From: JALZUV01 sp963837025
GTDB lineage: Bacteria > Pseudomonadota > Alphaproteobacteria > Rickettsiales > JALZUV01
Assembly (NCBI GenBank): GCA_963837025.1
Contig: CAWILT010000001.1
Location: 930,001-994,000 of the forward strand
Reading direction: 5' to 3'
DNA length: 64,000 nucleotides
Below are positions 28,447 through 37,696 of the stretch, in pieces; position 1 is the stretch's first letter, and every line of letters begins with the position of its first letter. Both the position numbers and the translations under genes were made by a program. The notes below the pieces were generated by a model. The model was not told where the DNA came from. It saw nothing but the letters and a program-made list of their open reading frames with translations, and searched no databases.

Positions 28447-28469
28447 ATTTAAAGAATTTTAATTCAGAT

Positions 28470-30122
28470 TTAAACTTTCTGTCCAAGCTTCGAAAGCGCA
28501 ACATATAGCACCACTAAACTAGCAGCCATACCTGCCCACCAAGGTAGGCCATAGCCTACGGGGATGAGTCCAGCGAGAATACCTGTAAGTCCAACTAATA
28601 TGGCATAAGGCAATTGCGTGCGCACATGCTCAATATGATCGCAGCCTGAAGAGACGGAAGATAAAATAGTGGTATCGGATATAGGTGAACAATGATCGCC
28701 CCATACGGCACCTGTAAGAACACTGGCAACGGATGCATAGAGGATTGGCATGGAAGCTTCAGGCGTAAAGCCTGCGCCCTCTAGCGCACCCCACGTTAGC
28801 GGAATGGCCAGCGGCACTAAAATTGCCATCACCCCCCAGCTTGTGCCTGTGGCGAAGGCGATGATGGCCGCGAGCAAAAATACCACCACTGGCAACCAAT
28901 TAGGCGATAGATTACCCTCAAGCTGCTGCACCAAATAATCGGCCGTGCCTACCGCATCATTTACACCCGCAATCGCCCATGCAAAGGTAAGGATAATCAC
29001 CGCGCCGAGCATGGGAACAAGCCCCTCTTCCAATGCTGCAATAATTTGCGATAGCGTCATTTTACTGTTTAATTTGGTGATAATCAGTGCCGTGGTTACA
29101 CTTAATAGCGATGCCCATAGCATGGCTTTAAACGGGTTAGCGTTGCCAAAAATACCCGTCAGCGTAACGGCCTGCCCTGCCTCTGGCCAGCCCGTTACAA
29201 ACAACCCGCCTACCACACTAATAATAAGCACTAATAAGGGCAATAGGGCATTGATGGCTTTGCCATCGGCTTTTTTGCGTTTTTCTTTCAAGTGCTTAGT
29301 AGGATCAAACTGCGCGCGCGCAGCGCGTTCGGCTTTTAACATTGGCCCCATATCGCGGCCAGTAAAGATGAGCATAAAGATGAATAAAACGCTTAAAATG
29401 CTGTAGAAACTGTAGGGAATAGAAGCAATCATCAGCTCGTAAGCGGGAATGCTTAGCGTGGGAATATCGGCCATCGCGGTATCGAGTAATGAAACTTGAA
29501 ATCCAATCCATGTGGTGAGCAGCGCAATGGATGCAATGGGCGAAGCGGTGGTATCCACAATATAGGCAAGTTTTTCACGGCTAACACCGCGCTCATCAAT
29601 TAAGGGGCGCATGGTATTGCCCACAATCAGCATGGAGGCATAATCATCAAAGAAGATTTTTAGACCAGCAAAAAGCGCCGCAAACTGCGCGCCTTTGGGC
29701 GTTTTTACCTTAGACGACATCCAGTGAATAATGCCGTTAACACCGCCATTCGCGCGGATGATGCCAATCATTCCACCCACGGTGAGGGTGAACATAATGA
29801 TGGAAATATGATCGGTTGAGGCGTCTTTTGGCACAATAGATTGTAGCAACCACGTATCCATCACGCGCAAAAATCCTTGGCCAAGCGCGGTAAAATCGCC
29901 GCCTGAAATGAGCCACGCACCCGACCAAACACCTAAGAATAACGATACAATCACTTGGCGCGTAAGCAGCGCCATGCCAATGGCTATCGCCGCAGGCAAT
30001 AATGACCACATACCATAGCCACCAACATCTGTAATTTCTTTAATATTTTCAGCCGCTTGCTGAGCTAATGCAGGAATTTGATAGAGGGAAATAATGATGA
30101 ATGCTGATAAAAAAGCGCGCAT
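28470..30122 (-). CDS. NhaC-family Na+/H+ antiporter
   Basis: A 550-residue integral membrane protein with a cleavable-looking N-terminal signal (ending near ALAQ) and about 12-14 hydrophobic segments. The GVWSGAWLISGG region, the DDYASMLIVGNTMRPL segment, the TGTSWGVMAILVPLAIPL segment and the GDHCSPISDTTILSS motif are typical of the NhaC/MleN group of the ion transporter superfamily. It would exchange Na+ (or an organic anion) for protons across the inner membrane. It stands alone; the AT-rich sequence after it contains only repeats. Confidence 0.9.
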   Translation of the reverse strand: MRAFLSAFIIISLYQIPALAQQAAENIKEITDVGGYGMWSLLPAAIAIGMALLTRQVIVSLFLGVWSGAWLISGGDFTALGQGFLRVMDTWLLQSIVPKDASTDHISIIMFTLTVGGMIGIIRANGGVNGIIHWMSSKVKTPKGAQFAALFAGLKIFFDDYASMLIVGNTMRPLIDERGVSREKLAYIVDTTASPIASIALLTTWIGFQVSLLDTAMADIPTLSIPAYELMIASIPYSFYSILSVLFIFMLIFTGRDMGPMLKAERAARAQFDPTKHLKEKRKKADGKAINALLPLLVLIISVVGGLFVTGWPEAGQAVTLTGIFGNANPFKAMLWASLLSVTTALIITKLNSKMTLSQIIAALEEGLVPMLGAVIILTFAWAIAGVNDAVGTADYLVQQLEGNLSPNWLPVVVFLLAAIIAFATGTSWGVMAILVPLAIPLTWGALEGAGFTPEASMPILYASVASVLTGAVWGDHCSPISDTTILSSVSSGCDHIEHVRTQLPYAILVGLTGILAGLIPVGYGLPWWAGMAASLVVLYVALSKLGQKV

Positions 30123-30294
30123 GGGAAACTCATTTGTTTTTTAACAATAGCTTAGCCTAACGCGCAACATTGCGATTGTCTTAAAATTGTAACACGCAAA
30201 AGCGGTATAAGTTGCTATATTTGCTAATGTAACCAAAACTATGGCGAAAAAGGTTCATTTTCGCCTAACCGAAAGAAAGCGCAAACTCTAGCTC
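30123..30294. other. Divergent intergenic region with hairpin
   Basis: These 172 bases separate the divergent antiporter and hypothetical genes. A perfect 8-bp stem (GGCGAAAA at 30,243-30,250 and TTTTCGCC at 30,258-30,265) with a 7-base loop lies about 30 bases before the 30,295 start and would be in its leader. No confident promoter hexamers. Confidence 0.4.
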
Positions 30295-31782
30295 ATGCCA
30301 CTTTATCGCTTTGATAACAGCCCTGTGATTGATAAAGTAACCGTCATCACCAATGCCAGTGGCGGCTCACGCGCGTATCTACACGCTAAACCCGATGCCT
30401 CGCCCGAACTATTGGGTGAAACGATGAAAACGTTGCTTGATAAGGGTTATCTAGCGGTGCCCTTCGAGGTTGAAGGCAAACCTGTTTTAGAATTACGCGG
30501 ATTTGGCAAAAAAGAGCTCTTACTCGAAACCCTGCAAGCCAATAATTTAACGCAAGGCAAAGCCAAAACCCACGAAATTCCAGAAGATAAAATTTCGCTT
30601 TTATCGAAGCTTAAGAAAAATAGTTTTATGGTGAGCGCACTGCTTTATTTAGTAGGCGACCTTTCGTTCATATATTATGAAAAACAGCGTGATAAAAAAT
30701 CTAACGAAGATAAATCGCACGATTCCAAACGTGGCGTATGGGATTGGCTTGCAGGATATGGTTATTTAGCAGGTACTACCACCTCAATTGCATCCATGCT
30801 TTTATCGTCTGATGCGTCAGAAGAACAAATTAGCAAAGCGGCAAATATGGTAGTGCAGGCATCACAACGTGCAGGCATTGAATTGCCAAACGATAATGCA
30901 CTGTTAGTTGCTGCTAAAGGTAAAGAACAGAATCCACTTGTGAGCAGCTTTACAAAGCACTCATCCGAATTAATGAATATTGGTTTTGCCACCGCAGGAG
31001 TTGCGATAGCACAAAATAATTTGCAAAAATTGCGTGATTTAAACGAAAAGGAATTACAACCTGGCTTTGAAGCCAATGATTTTCATAAAGCTAGTAAAAC
31101 CGAACATAAAATGGATATTGCGCTGGGCATGATTTCAACAGCATCGGGTTTAACCAGTGTATTCGTGAAAGAAAAACCTAGAGACCCATCGCAGCCGCGT
31201 AAAAAAGGCGTTGCAGGTGTTGGAGAGTTTTTTCAAGAAAAACCGCTTCGTATTGCGGGTTATGGTTACTTGTTAAGTACGGTTATTCATTTAGTAAGTT
31301 CGCTTAAGGAGCGTTCTAAAATTGTGGCAGATAATAAAGCCAATAATGAAAATAAATCAGTTGAGCACACCACTTTCCGCCTGATTTTCGTAGTTACCAA
31401 CCTTATTGCTGAAGTGATTATGAGTTTATCATCTAAAGGCCATGGCGCGGGTGTGAAATCGGACGATAGTGTTGACCCTACTACATGCGCGATGGTAGCA
31501 GATATGATTCACAAAAAACCAGCCGATATGCGCGATGATTTAGTGGAGCGTATGTCAGAATTTTTGTCGATGCCTGATGCATTGGGCACGAATCAAGATA
31601 AGCTAAAAAGCATGATTAATGATCAACTGGCAAAATTAGATAAAAACCCATGGGTGAACAATGTGCAGAAAGCCAAACCCACCCCCGTTGAAATTGCAGA
31701 TAATAACCCATTACCTAAACGCGAGATAAAGCCGCATCCGCGCATTAAATCGACCGCTGTTGAAGGGTTAGGCTTAACCTAA
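30295..31782 (+). CDS. Unknown multi-pass membrane protein, paralogue 1
   Basis: A 495-residue protein of no family I recognise. Residues 1-110 look soluble. From about 110 the chain repeats a pattern of hydrophobic helix pairs introduced by a basic/Asn/Pro turn and a Gly-Tyr start: KNSFMVSALLYLVG, WDWLAGYGYLAGT, EKPLRIAGYGYLLSTVIH. The last 75 residues are a soluble helical domain. Segments VKEKP...GVGEFFQEKPL and the C-terminal domain align by eye with the protein at 46,483-47,583, and the helix-pair pattern recurs at 53,308-54,330. No Shine-Dalgarno; the 3' end overlaps convergent uppP by 9 bases. Function unknown; probably inner membrane. Confidence 0.75.
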   Translation: MPLYRFDNSPVIDKVTVITNASGGSRAYLHAKPDASPELLGETMKTLLDKGYLAVPFEVEGKPVLELRGFGKKELLLETLQANNLTQGKAKTHEIPEDKISLLSKLKKNSFMVSALLYLVGDLSFIYYEKQRDKKSNEDKSHDSKRGVWDWLAGYGYLAGTTTSIASMLLSSDASEEQISKAANMVVQASQRAGIELPNDNALLVAAKGKEQNPLVSSFTKHSSELMNIGFATAGVAIAQNNLQKLRDLNEKELQPGFEANDFHKASKTEHKMDIALGMISTASGLTSVFVKEKPRDPSQPRKKGVAGVGEFFQEKPLRIAGYGYLLSTVIHLVSSLKERSKIVADNKANNENKSVEHTTFRLIFVVTNLIAEVIMSLSSKGHGAGVKSDDSVDPTTCAMVADMIHKKPADMRDDLVERMSEFLSMPDALGTNQDKLKSMINDQLAKLDKNPWVNNVQKAKPTPVEIADNNPLPKREIKPHPRIKSTAVEGLGLT

Positions 31783-32577
31783 CATTAACCACAGCATCAA
31801 TCCGCCAATGATGATGCGGTAATAGGCAAAAGGCGCGTAGCCATGGCGGCCTAAAAATCGGATAAGCCAATTCACAACCAATAATGCCGAGATAAACGCC
31901 GAGAAGAATCCAATCGCGATAATCTCCACATTTTCAGCCGTCATAAATTCCCAGTTTTTATAGGTGTCATAAACGGTGGCGCCCAGCATGGTGGGAATGG
32001 CAAGAAAGAAACTGAACTCCGTAGCCGCTTTACGCTCTAACCCCAACAGCATGCCGCCAATAATAGTGGCGCCCGAACGTGATGTACCCGGAATCATCGC
32101 AAGCACTTGGCAGAAGCCAATTTTAAGCGCTAGTTTCCAGCTCATTTCTTCAACATTGCGTGTGGTGGGCATAGGCTTAATAACTTTTTCAACGAGCAAA
32201 ATTATTAGCCCCCCTACTACAAGCATTATAGCCACCACCAAAGGCGAAAATAAAACCTGTTTAATAAACCCATGGGCAAACACGCCAATGATTGCCGCCG
32301 GTATAAATGCGAGAATAATATTACTTAAGAAGCGGCGCGATTGCGCATCCTTAGGGGCGCTCAACACACTAGAAACTAACTTAGCGCGATAGAGCCAACA
32401 AATAGCAAGAATGGCGCCTAATTGTATGACAATTTCAAACACCCGCCCTTGCGGCGCCGCAAAATTCATTAAATCAACCAATAAAATCAAATGGCCAGTC
32501 GAGGATATCGGCAAAAACTCCGTAATGCCTTCAACAACGCCAAGAAATAACGCCTGCCATGTGGTGTCAGATAACAT
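31774..32577 (-). CDS. uppP: Undecaprenyl-diphosphatase
   Basis: UppP (BacA) dephosphorylates undecaprenyl pyrophosphate to recycle the lipid carrier for peptidoglycan and LPS. The 267-residue multi-pass protein contains the two active-site regions: ALFLGVVEGITEFLPISSTGH near the N-terminus and MIPGTSRSGATIIGG near residue 160. Length is normal. It lies just downstream of the M48-like protease gene on the same strand, separated by 42 bases. Confidence 0.96.
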   Translation of the reverse strand: MLSDTTWQALFLGVVEGITEFLPISSTGHLILLVDLMNFAAPQGRVFEIVIQLGAILAICWLYRAKLVSSVLSAPKDAQSRRFLSNIILAFIPAAIIGVFAHGFIKQVLFSPLVVAIMLVVGGLIILLVEKVIKPMPTTRNVEEMSWKLALKIGFCQVLAMIPGTSRSGATIIGGMLLGLERKAATEFSFFLAIPTMLGATVYDTYKNWEFMTAENVEIIAIGFFSAFISALLVVNWLIRFLGRHGYAPFAYYRIIIGGLMLWLMLG

Positions 32578-32619
32578 GTTTGAAAAGCTATCTGACTGAA
32601 CAGTACAAAGAAATGAAAA

Positions 32620-33519
32620 TTAAGCTTCTAACCCAAATTCATGTGCTGTTTTTCGGATATGCTCAAGCCTCTTTGTGTGTTCTGGGTGTGTATCTGTCAT
32701 ATCAGTCCATTTCTTATGCAAAAATGAGGGTGAATCTTTTTTATTATCAGGCAAAACAATATGACTTTTATCTTCATCCGTTGGGGCAATAGGTTTGCTA
32801 TGTTTTTGCTCCCACTCCTTGTAGAGTTTGTTATTATGCTCTTCCATTTTCTCATCCATAGATATCAACGCTTTAGGTTTGCGCACATGACTAACCGATA
32901 ATTCATCGCATTTCGTCTCATTGCTGCGGCTTATTGCATAATATAGTGGAGCAACTGCATATTCGAATGCCATTTTGGCAATGGAAAATACAGATACCAA
33001 AGCAACTATTTCCGATCCTTTATTTATAGCTTCCTTAAAACCCGAATTTGCGTCAGTTATTTTCAATTTTGAAAGCACTTTCTTATCAAAAAAATACGTG
33101 GCGGAAGCTGCAGAAATCAATTCTGCAATATTTAATATCCAAGAAGTTGCTAGTTTAACATCGCGTTGAGTTTTATGTGCCACTTCATGCCCCATCAGAC
33201 TTTCGAGTTCGTCTTTTGTAAGCTGATCAATGGCTTGTTTTGAAAAATGAAAACTATTCGATTCTGCGCTATAATATGCGTTTAGCTCACCATTATCATA
33301 AATAAAAACACGGGGCTGTTGCGTAAAACCAAATTTATGATTTACCGACTCAAACAATGCTAGAAACTCACTATCATTTTCATGCGTCGCTAATCGGTAA
33401 GTTTTCGGCTTGATATATTTGATTGCTATTTCTTCGGTGCGCGTTGCCTTATCGGGCATGGCCTTCTTATGAAAAGAATCTATAAATTCGCGGTACTTAT
33501 CATATATTTCGCCTAGCAT
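32620..33519 (-). CDS. M48-like zinc metalloprotease, divergent
   Basis: The zinc motif HEVAH (His111, Glu112, His115) lies in LESLMGHEVAHKTQRD, and ETKCDELS downstream offers the third Glu ligand as in M48 peptidases (HtpX/Ste24/BepA group). About 299 residues. Two moderately hydrophobic segments lie between the motifs, as in HtpX, but there is no N-terminal signal and the C-terminal 80 residues are polar and lysine-rich, so it may be cytoplasmic-membrane associated. The frame extends to a TTG at 33,558, but ATG 33,519 is preferred. A hairpin of TGTAAC/GTTACA lies just upstream. It is distinct from the htpX gene at 57,938. Confidence 0.8.
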   Translation of the reverse strand: MLGEIYDKYREFIDSFHKKAMPDKATRTEEIAIKYIKPKTYRLATHENDSEFLALFESVNHKFGFTQQPRVFIYDNGELNAYYSAESNSFHFSKQAIDQLTKDELESLMGHEVAHKTQRDVKLATSWILNIAELISAASATYFFDKKVLSKLKITDANSGFKEAINKGSEIVALVSVFSIAKMAFEYAVAPLYYAISRSNETKCDELSVSHVRKPKALISMDEKMEEHNNKLYKEWEQKHSKPIAPTDEDKSHIVLPDNKKDSPSFLHKKWTDMTDTHPEHTKRLEHIRKTAHEFGLEA

Positions 33520-33571
33520 AACGTAATGTAACAAAAAACTGTTACATGATGATGACAAACTATTATTTTGA

Positions 33572-34828
33572 TTAACCCTTCTTCATCGCGCGCCAGCCGA
33601 TGTCGCGGCGGTAGAAGCCTTGGGGCCAATTGATTTTTTCGATGGTGTGGTAGGCTTGGGTGCGGGCTTGTTCAAACGTTTTCGCATGAGCGCAAATGCC
33701 TAACACGCGGCCACCTGTGGCGGAGGTTTTGCCCTGTTCCACCTTGGTGCCAGCGTGAAAGATGATGCCCCCAGCTTGGTCTAAACCTTTTATTTCGGTA
33801 TTTTTTTCGTAAGTTTCGGGGTAACCCTTGGCGGCCATCACAACGCAAATGGCTGCCTCGTCTGAAAGCGCAAGTTCGCACTCTTCAAGCCCCTCACCTT
33901 TTGCGCAAGCCATCAGCAGCGGCACAATATCTGATTTTAAGCGTAGCATAAGGCTTTGGGTTTCGGGGTCACCAAAGCGCACATTATATTCAATTAATTC
34001 AGGGCCATTTTGGGTTATCATAAGCCCAGCAAAATAAATGCCGCGGAAAGGAATATGCTCGGCTTGCATGGCTTTGGCGGTGGGCTCAATAATTTCGCGC
34101 ATTACGCGCTGGTTCATAGCCTCAGTCATAATGGGTGCAGGGCTGTAGGTTCCCATGCCGCCGGTATTGGGGCCGGTATCGCCCTCGCCTACACGTTTAT
34201 GGTCTTGCGCGCTGCCTAACATGCGCACCGTTTTGCCATCGGATAATGCAAAAAAGCTGGCTTCTTCGCCTTGCAACCATTCTTCAATCACCACAGCTGC
34301 ACCGGCATTGCCGAACTTGCCGCCGAATATTTCATCTAACGCGGTTTCGGCTTGCGCGTTGGTTTCGGCCATTATCACGCCTTTACCCGCGGCCAAACCA
34401 TCGGCTTTAATCACGATAGGCGTACCCATTTTTTGAATATAGGCTTTGGCTGATTCCTTATCAAAAAAGCGCTCGTAAGCTGCGGTAGGAATATTATATT
34501 TGCGGCATATATCTTTGGTGAATCCTTTAGAACCCTCCAACTGCGCGGCTTGCTGAGAACAGCCAAACACGGGAATGTCTGCCAACCGTAACGCATCGGA
34601 CCAGCCATCTACCAGTGGCTGTTCAGGCCCGATAACCACTAAGCCGATATCGTTTTCTTTTGCGAATAGTATAACCGCTTCAGCTGTATCCAATTCAATC
34701 GATTCGGCAAGCGTTTGCGTGCCGCCATTGCCCGGAGCACAATAGAGCTTTTCGACAAGTGGCGATTGCTTGATTTTCCATGCCAGCGCATGTTCGCGTC
34801 CACCTGATCCGATAAGTAAGATATTCAT
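33572..34828 (-). CDS. purD: Phosphoribosylamine-glycine ligase
   Basis: PurD joins glycine to phosphoribosylamine with ATP in purine synthesis. The 418-residue ATP-grasp protein starts MNILLIGSGGREHALAWKI, and has KADGLAAGKGV, GEEASFFALSDG, TGGMGTYSPAP and the ELIEYNVRFGDPETQ signature. AGGAG stands five bases before ATG 34,828, which decides against longer frames that would run into xseA. It is divergent from xseA with 37 bases between, a common alphaproteobacterial arrangement. Confidence 0.97.
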   Translation of the reverse strand: MNILLIGSGGREHALAWKIKQSPLVEKLYCAPGNGGTQTLAESIELDTAEAVILFAKENDIGLVVIGPEQPLVDGWSDALRLADIPVFGCSQQAAQLEGSKGFTKDICRKYNIPTAAYERFFDKESAKAYIQKMGTPIVIKADGLAAGKGVIMAETNAQAETALDEIFGGKFGNAGAAVVIEEWLQGEEASFFALSDGKTVRMLGSAQDHKRVGEGDTGPNTGGMGTYSPAPIMTEAMNQRVMREIIEPTAKAMQAEHIPFRGIYFAGLMITQNGPELIEYNVRFGDPETQSLMLRLKSDIVPLLMACAKGEGLEECELALSDEAAICVVMAAKGYPETYEKNTEIKGLDQAGGIIFHAGTKVEQGKTSATGGRVLGICAHAKTFEQARTQAYHTIEKINWPQGFYRRDIGWRAMKKG

Positions 34829-34865
34829 CATTGCTCCTGTTTGCAGGCTTTGTATAGTCGGCATC

Positions 34866-36251
34866 ATGACAGACATCAAGCCTACTCATAACGCACCTGA
34901 ATTTTCGGTTTCTGAGATATCGAACGCGTTGAAACGTGTAGTAGAAACAAATTTCTCCTATGTTCGCGTGCGCGGCGAGGTGAGCGGCTATCGTGGAGTT
35001 CATGGTTCAGGCCATTGTTATTTTAGCCTGAAGGACGATAAAAGTAAAATTGATGCCATTATTTGGAAGGGTGTGTTTGGCCGTCTAAAACATAAACCCG
35101 AAGAAGGTATGGAAGTGATTGCCACGGGCAAACTTTCCACCTTTGCGGGCAAATCCGGTTATCAAATTCTGATTGATTCGCTGGAGCCTGCGGGCGTTGG
35201 CGCACTAATGGCGCTGTTGGAAAAACGCAAAAAACAGCTCGCTGCTGAAGGGTTATTTGATGCTGAGCGCAAGCAAGCCTTGCCTTATTTGCCGCAAACC
35301 ATCGGCGTTATCACCTCGCCCACGGGGGCGGTGATTCGCGATATTCTGCATCGCTTAGCCGATCGCATGCCGTGCCATGTGCTGCTGTGGCCTGTAGCCG
35401 TGCAGGGCGAAAATGCCGCAGACCAAATTACCGCCGCGATTGAGGGTTTTCAAACTTACCCCCTCCGCCCAGATGTGCTGATTGTGGCGCGTGGCGGCGG
35501 ATCGGTCGAAGATTTATGGCCATTTAACGAGGAGAATGTGGCGCGTGCCACTGCTGCTAGCACCATTCCCGTAATCTCGGCCGTGGGGCATGAAACCGAC
35601 ACTACTTTGATTGATTTTGTATCGGATATGCGTGCCCCTACCCCCACCGCCGCAGCCGAAATGGCCGTGCCGGTGCGCGCCGATTTGCTCTTTACCTTAC
35701 GCGACCATCAACAGCGCATGGATAGCTTACTGCAAGCGCAGCTGACACAGCGCAAGCAACAAGTTCAGGGCTTAGGGCGCGGCCTACCCAAACCTGCCGA
35801 TCTGCTCGCAAATGCTCGCCAGAGCTTAGATAATTTAAGCGATAAATTAGCGCAAAGCCTACATATGCTTACTACTGCCAAACAGCATCGGTTAAGCCAA
35901 GCCAGCGCAGGTTTGCGCCCCAGTATATTACAGCATCCGCTTAAAGAACAAACCCGCCGCTTGAATGACTTCAGCGCGAAACTAAACCAAGGCCTGCTAC
36001 GCGTGATTGAACGCAAAGAAAACAGCCTGCACCAACTCACAGGCAAATTAGCGCTGCTAGATTATCGCCATACGCTTAAACGCGGATTTGCATTGGTAAA
36101 AGATGCAAAGGGGCAGATAATTTCAAGCGTAAAAACCGCGAGCCATGCCGCTACACTCACTTTCCATGATGGTGAGGCGGCTATTGGCGGTACACGTAAA
36201 ATGAAGCCACCTGCTAAACCAAAGAATGATCTACAACAAAATTTATTTTAA
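34866..36251 (+). CDS. xseA: Exodeoxyribonuclease VII large subunit
   Basis: XseA with XseB forms exonuclease VII, which degrades single-stranded DNA. The 461-residue protein has the N-terminal OB fold (EFSVSEISNALKRVVETNFSYVRVRGEVSG; GHCYFSLKDD), the catalytic domain (TSPTGAVIRDI, VARGGGSVEDLWPFN, SAVGHETDTTLIDFVSD, RAPTPTAAAEMAVP), a long coiled-coil region and a C-terminal beta element (ALLDYRHTLKRGFALVKD). ATG 34,866 matches the family start. xseB is not adjacent. Confidence 0.96.
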   Translation: MTDIKPTHNAPEFSVSEISNALKRVVETNFSYVRVRGEVSGYRGVHGSGHCYFSLKDDKSKIDAIIWKGVFGRLKHKPEEGMEVIATGKLSTFAGKSGYQILIDSLEPAGVGALMALLEKRKKQLAAEGLFDAERKQALPYLPQTIGVITSPTGAVIRDILHRLADRMPCHVLLWPVAVQGENAADQITAAIEGFQTYPLRPDVLIVARGGGSVEDLWPFNEENVARATAASTIPVISAVGHETDTTLIDFVSDMRAPTPTAAAEMAVPVRADLLFTLRDHQQRMDSLLQAQLTQRKQQVQGLGRGLPKPADLLANARQSLDNLSDKLAQSLHMLTTAKQHRLSQASAGLRPSILQHPLKEQTRRLNDFSAKLNQGLLRVIERKENSLHQLTGKLALLDYRHTLKRGFALVKDAKGQIISSVKTASHAATLTFHDGEAAIGGTRKMKPPAKPKNDLQQNLF

Positions 36252-36264
36252 AATTTAGGTTTAG

Positions 36265-36951
36265 TTAAAAACTTTGGGGAAGAAGTATCATCAGGCACGA
36301 TATACCATCGTGACTGAGAATGTATTCTGTTGATGTATTGCAATTTGCAGCTCCATAAGGCGTCCATTTTCCTCCTGGCACTCCATCATCATATTTTAAA
36401 TCTAAATTCTTAGCTTCAGCGGGCGTTAAAAATGGATCATTATTATTTCCAGCACTATCCACCACACCAGACCAAATAATGTTTCTTTTCCAACCAGGAC
36501 TATAATAAGGATAATGAACCGCTCCATCATGTATTGAAAGACTTGGGTGATTTACATCAGCTACAAAAACTCCCGCCGTTCCTGAGTATGAACCCGATAT
36601 AAGCTCTGTTAACGATAGATGCTCCCAAAAATAGGGCTGCTCGTTTGCACCATCAACCCGCCCATTACCATCTCCGTTGCACGTTGCTGCATCGCCTCCA
36701 TTTGTAGGACAACCTGCAGAATCTGTACCCCAATATTCAGTGGCTCTCTTAAAATCTCCGGGAACAGCATTATATTTTAATCTAAAGGTGTTTACTGCAA
36801 TTTCATATTGCGTATATTGTTTTGCAAATGCATTAATTTCAGCTGACCGTATTAAACTAGAGCCAGCAGTAATACCGCCAATGATTAAGCCGATAATGAC
36901 CAAAACAATAGATAATTCGAGTAATGTAAAACCTGATCTCGTGCTTTTCAT
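36265..36951 (-). CDS. Type IV/II prepilin-like protein, second copy
   Basis: The N-terminus MKSTRSG-FTLLELSIVLVIIGLIIGG is a class III signal peptide with Glu+5, cut after the Gly. The next stretch (IRSAEINAFAKQYTQYEIAVNTFRLKYNAVPGDFKRA) aligns by eye with the protein at 1,385, including PGD. The 228-residue chain contains six Cys in the distal part and is otherwise Gly/Asn-rich. No pilus or type II secretion genes are near. Likely a minor pilin or pseudopilin used by machinery encoded elsewhere; it ends 13 bases from convergent xseA. Confidence 0.88.
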   Translation of the reverse strand: MKSTRSGFTLLELSIVLVIIGLIIGGITAGSSLIRSAEINAFAKQYTQYEIAVNTFRLKYNAVPGDFKRATEYWGTDSAGCPTNGGDAATCNGDGNGRVDGANEQPYFWEHLSLTELISGSYSGTAGVFVADVNHPSLSIHDGAVHYPYYSPGWKRNIIWSGVVDSAGNNNDPFLTPAEAKNLDLKYDDGVPGGKWTPYGAANCNTSTEYILSHDGISCLMILLPQSF

Positions 36952-36996
36952 GTTCTTACTTTAAGTAAGAGAAATTAAAAATTTATTAATTTTTTA

Positions 36997-37650
36997 TCAA
37001 AATAGTTTGCGTGCTACCGTTAGCCCTTCAGCAGTGGGGATTAGAACCGCATCATAGCGGCTCGTATCCGATAATCGCCGGTTAAATTCGCGCATGGCGT
37101 TCCAGGCTTTGGTGCTCACGCCATTAGGCTTTGAGTCAGCGCAGATATGACCAAAAAGCAGCGTGTTATCGCCCACTATCAGCCCGCCTTTGCGGATGTT
37201 AATTTCTGCCCAATCAAGATAATCGGTATATCCACCCTTATCAGCATCGATAAAAATCATGTCGTAAGGCGCATCATCGTGAAGTGTTTGCAACACATCT
37301 CGCGCATCGCCCAAATGCGGGATAATGTTTAAACCAGATTCATCTATTGTTTGTTGAAGTAATGCAAAATGCTGGGGGTCTTTGTTAATGGCGTGGAGCG
37401 TGCCACCCTCGCCCATTGCACGTGCCATCCACACTGCTGAATAACCCGCTAACGAGCCCACTTCAATGATGGATTTAACATCTGCGAGTTTAATCAAAAA
37501 TTGCAGCAAGCGCCCCTCTTCTGCGCCTACTTGAATGCCCACCAAATGGCTATCATGGGCGTGCAAGCGGGCTTTAGCTGATTGTAACACCACATCCTCA
37601 GGCGCAAACAGGGCGCGGATATAGTCTAATTCAGGTTCATTTTGTCGCAT
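36997..37650 (-). CDS. SAM-dependent O-methyltransferase (caffeoyl-CoA OMT-like)
   Basis: The 217-residue class I methyltransferase carries the SAM-binding loop VGSLAGYSAVWMA, the acidic end of the second strand and IFIDADKGGYTDYLDWAEINIRKGGLIVGDN, the metal-binding signature of the catechol/caffeoyl-CoA O-methyltransferase family (family 3). It would methylate a hydroxyl group on a small aromatic-like acceptor with Mg2+; the substrate is unknown. It stands alone, divergent from purF. Confidence 0.9.
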   Translation of the reverse strand: MRQNEPELDYIRALFAPEDVVLQSAKARLHAHDSHLVGIQVGAEEGRLLQFLIKLADVKSIIEVGSLAGYSAVWMARAMGEGGTLHAINKDPQHFALLQQTIDESGLNIIPHLGDARDVLQTLHDDAPYDMIFIDADKGGYTDYLDWAEINIRKGGLIVGDNTLLFGHICADSKPNGVSTKAWNAMREFNRRLSDTSRYDAVLIPTAEGLTVARKLF

Positions 37651-37696
37651 GAGAGCAGTTTAAACGCATGACAAACCTTGTGCAATACGTTAGATA

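Noticed and set aside
33520..33558. N-terminal extension of the M48-like gene from a TTG
   Set aside because: The added residues are encoded by a hairpin and show no family likeness.
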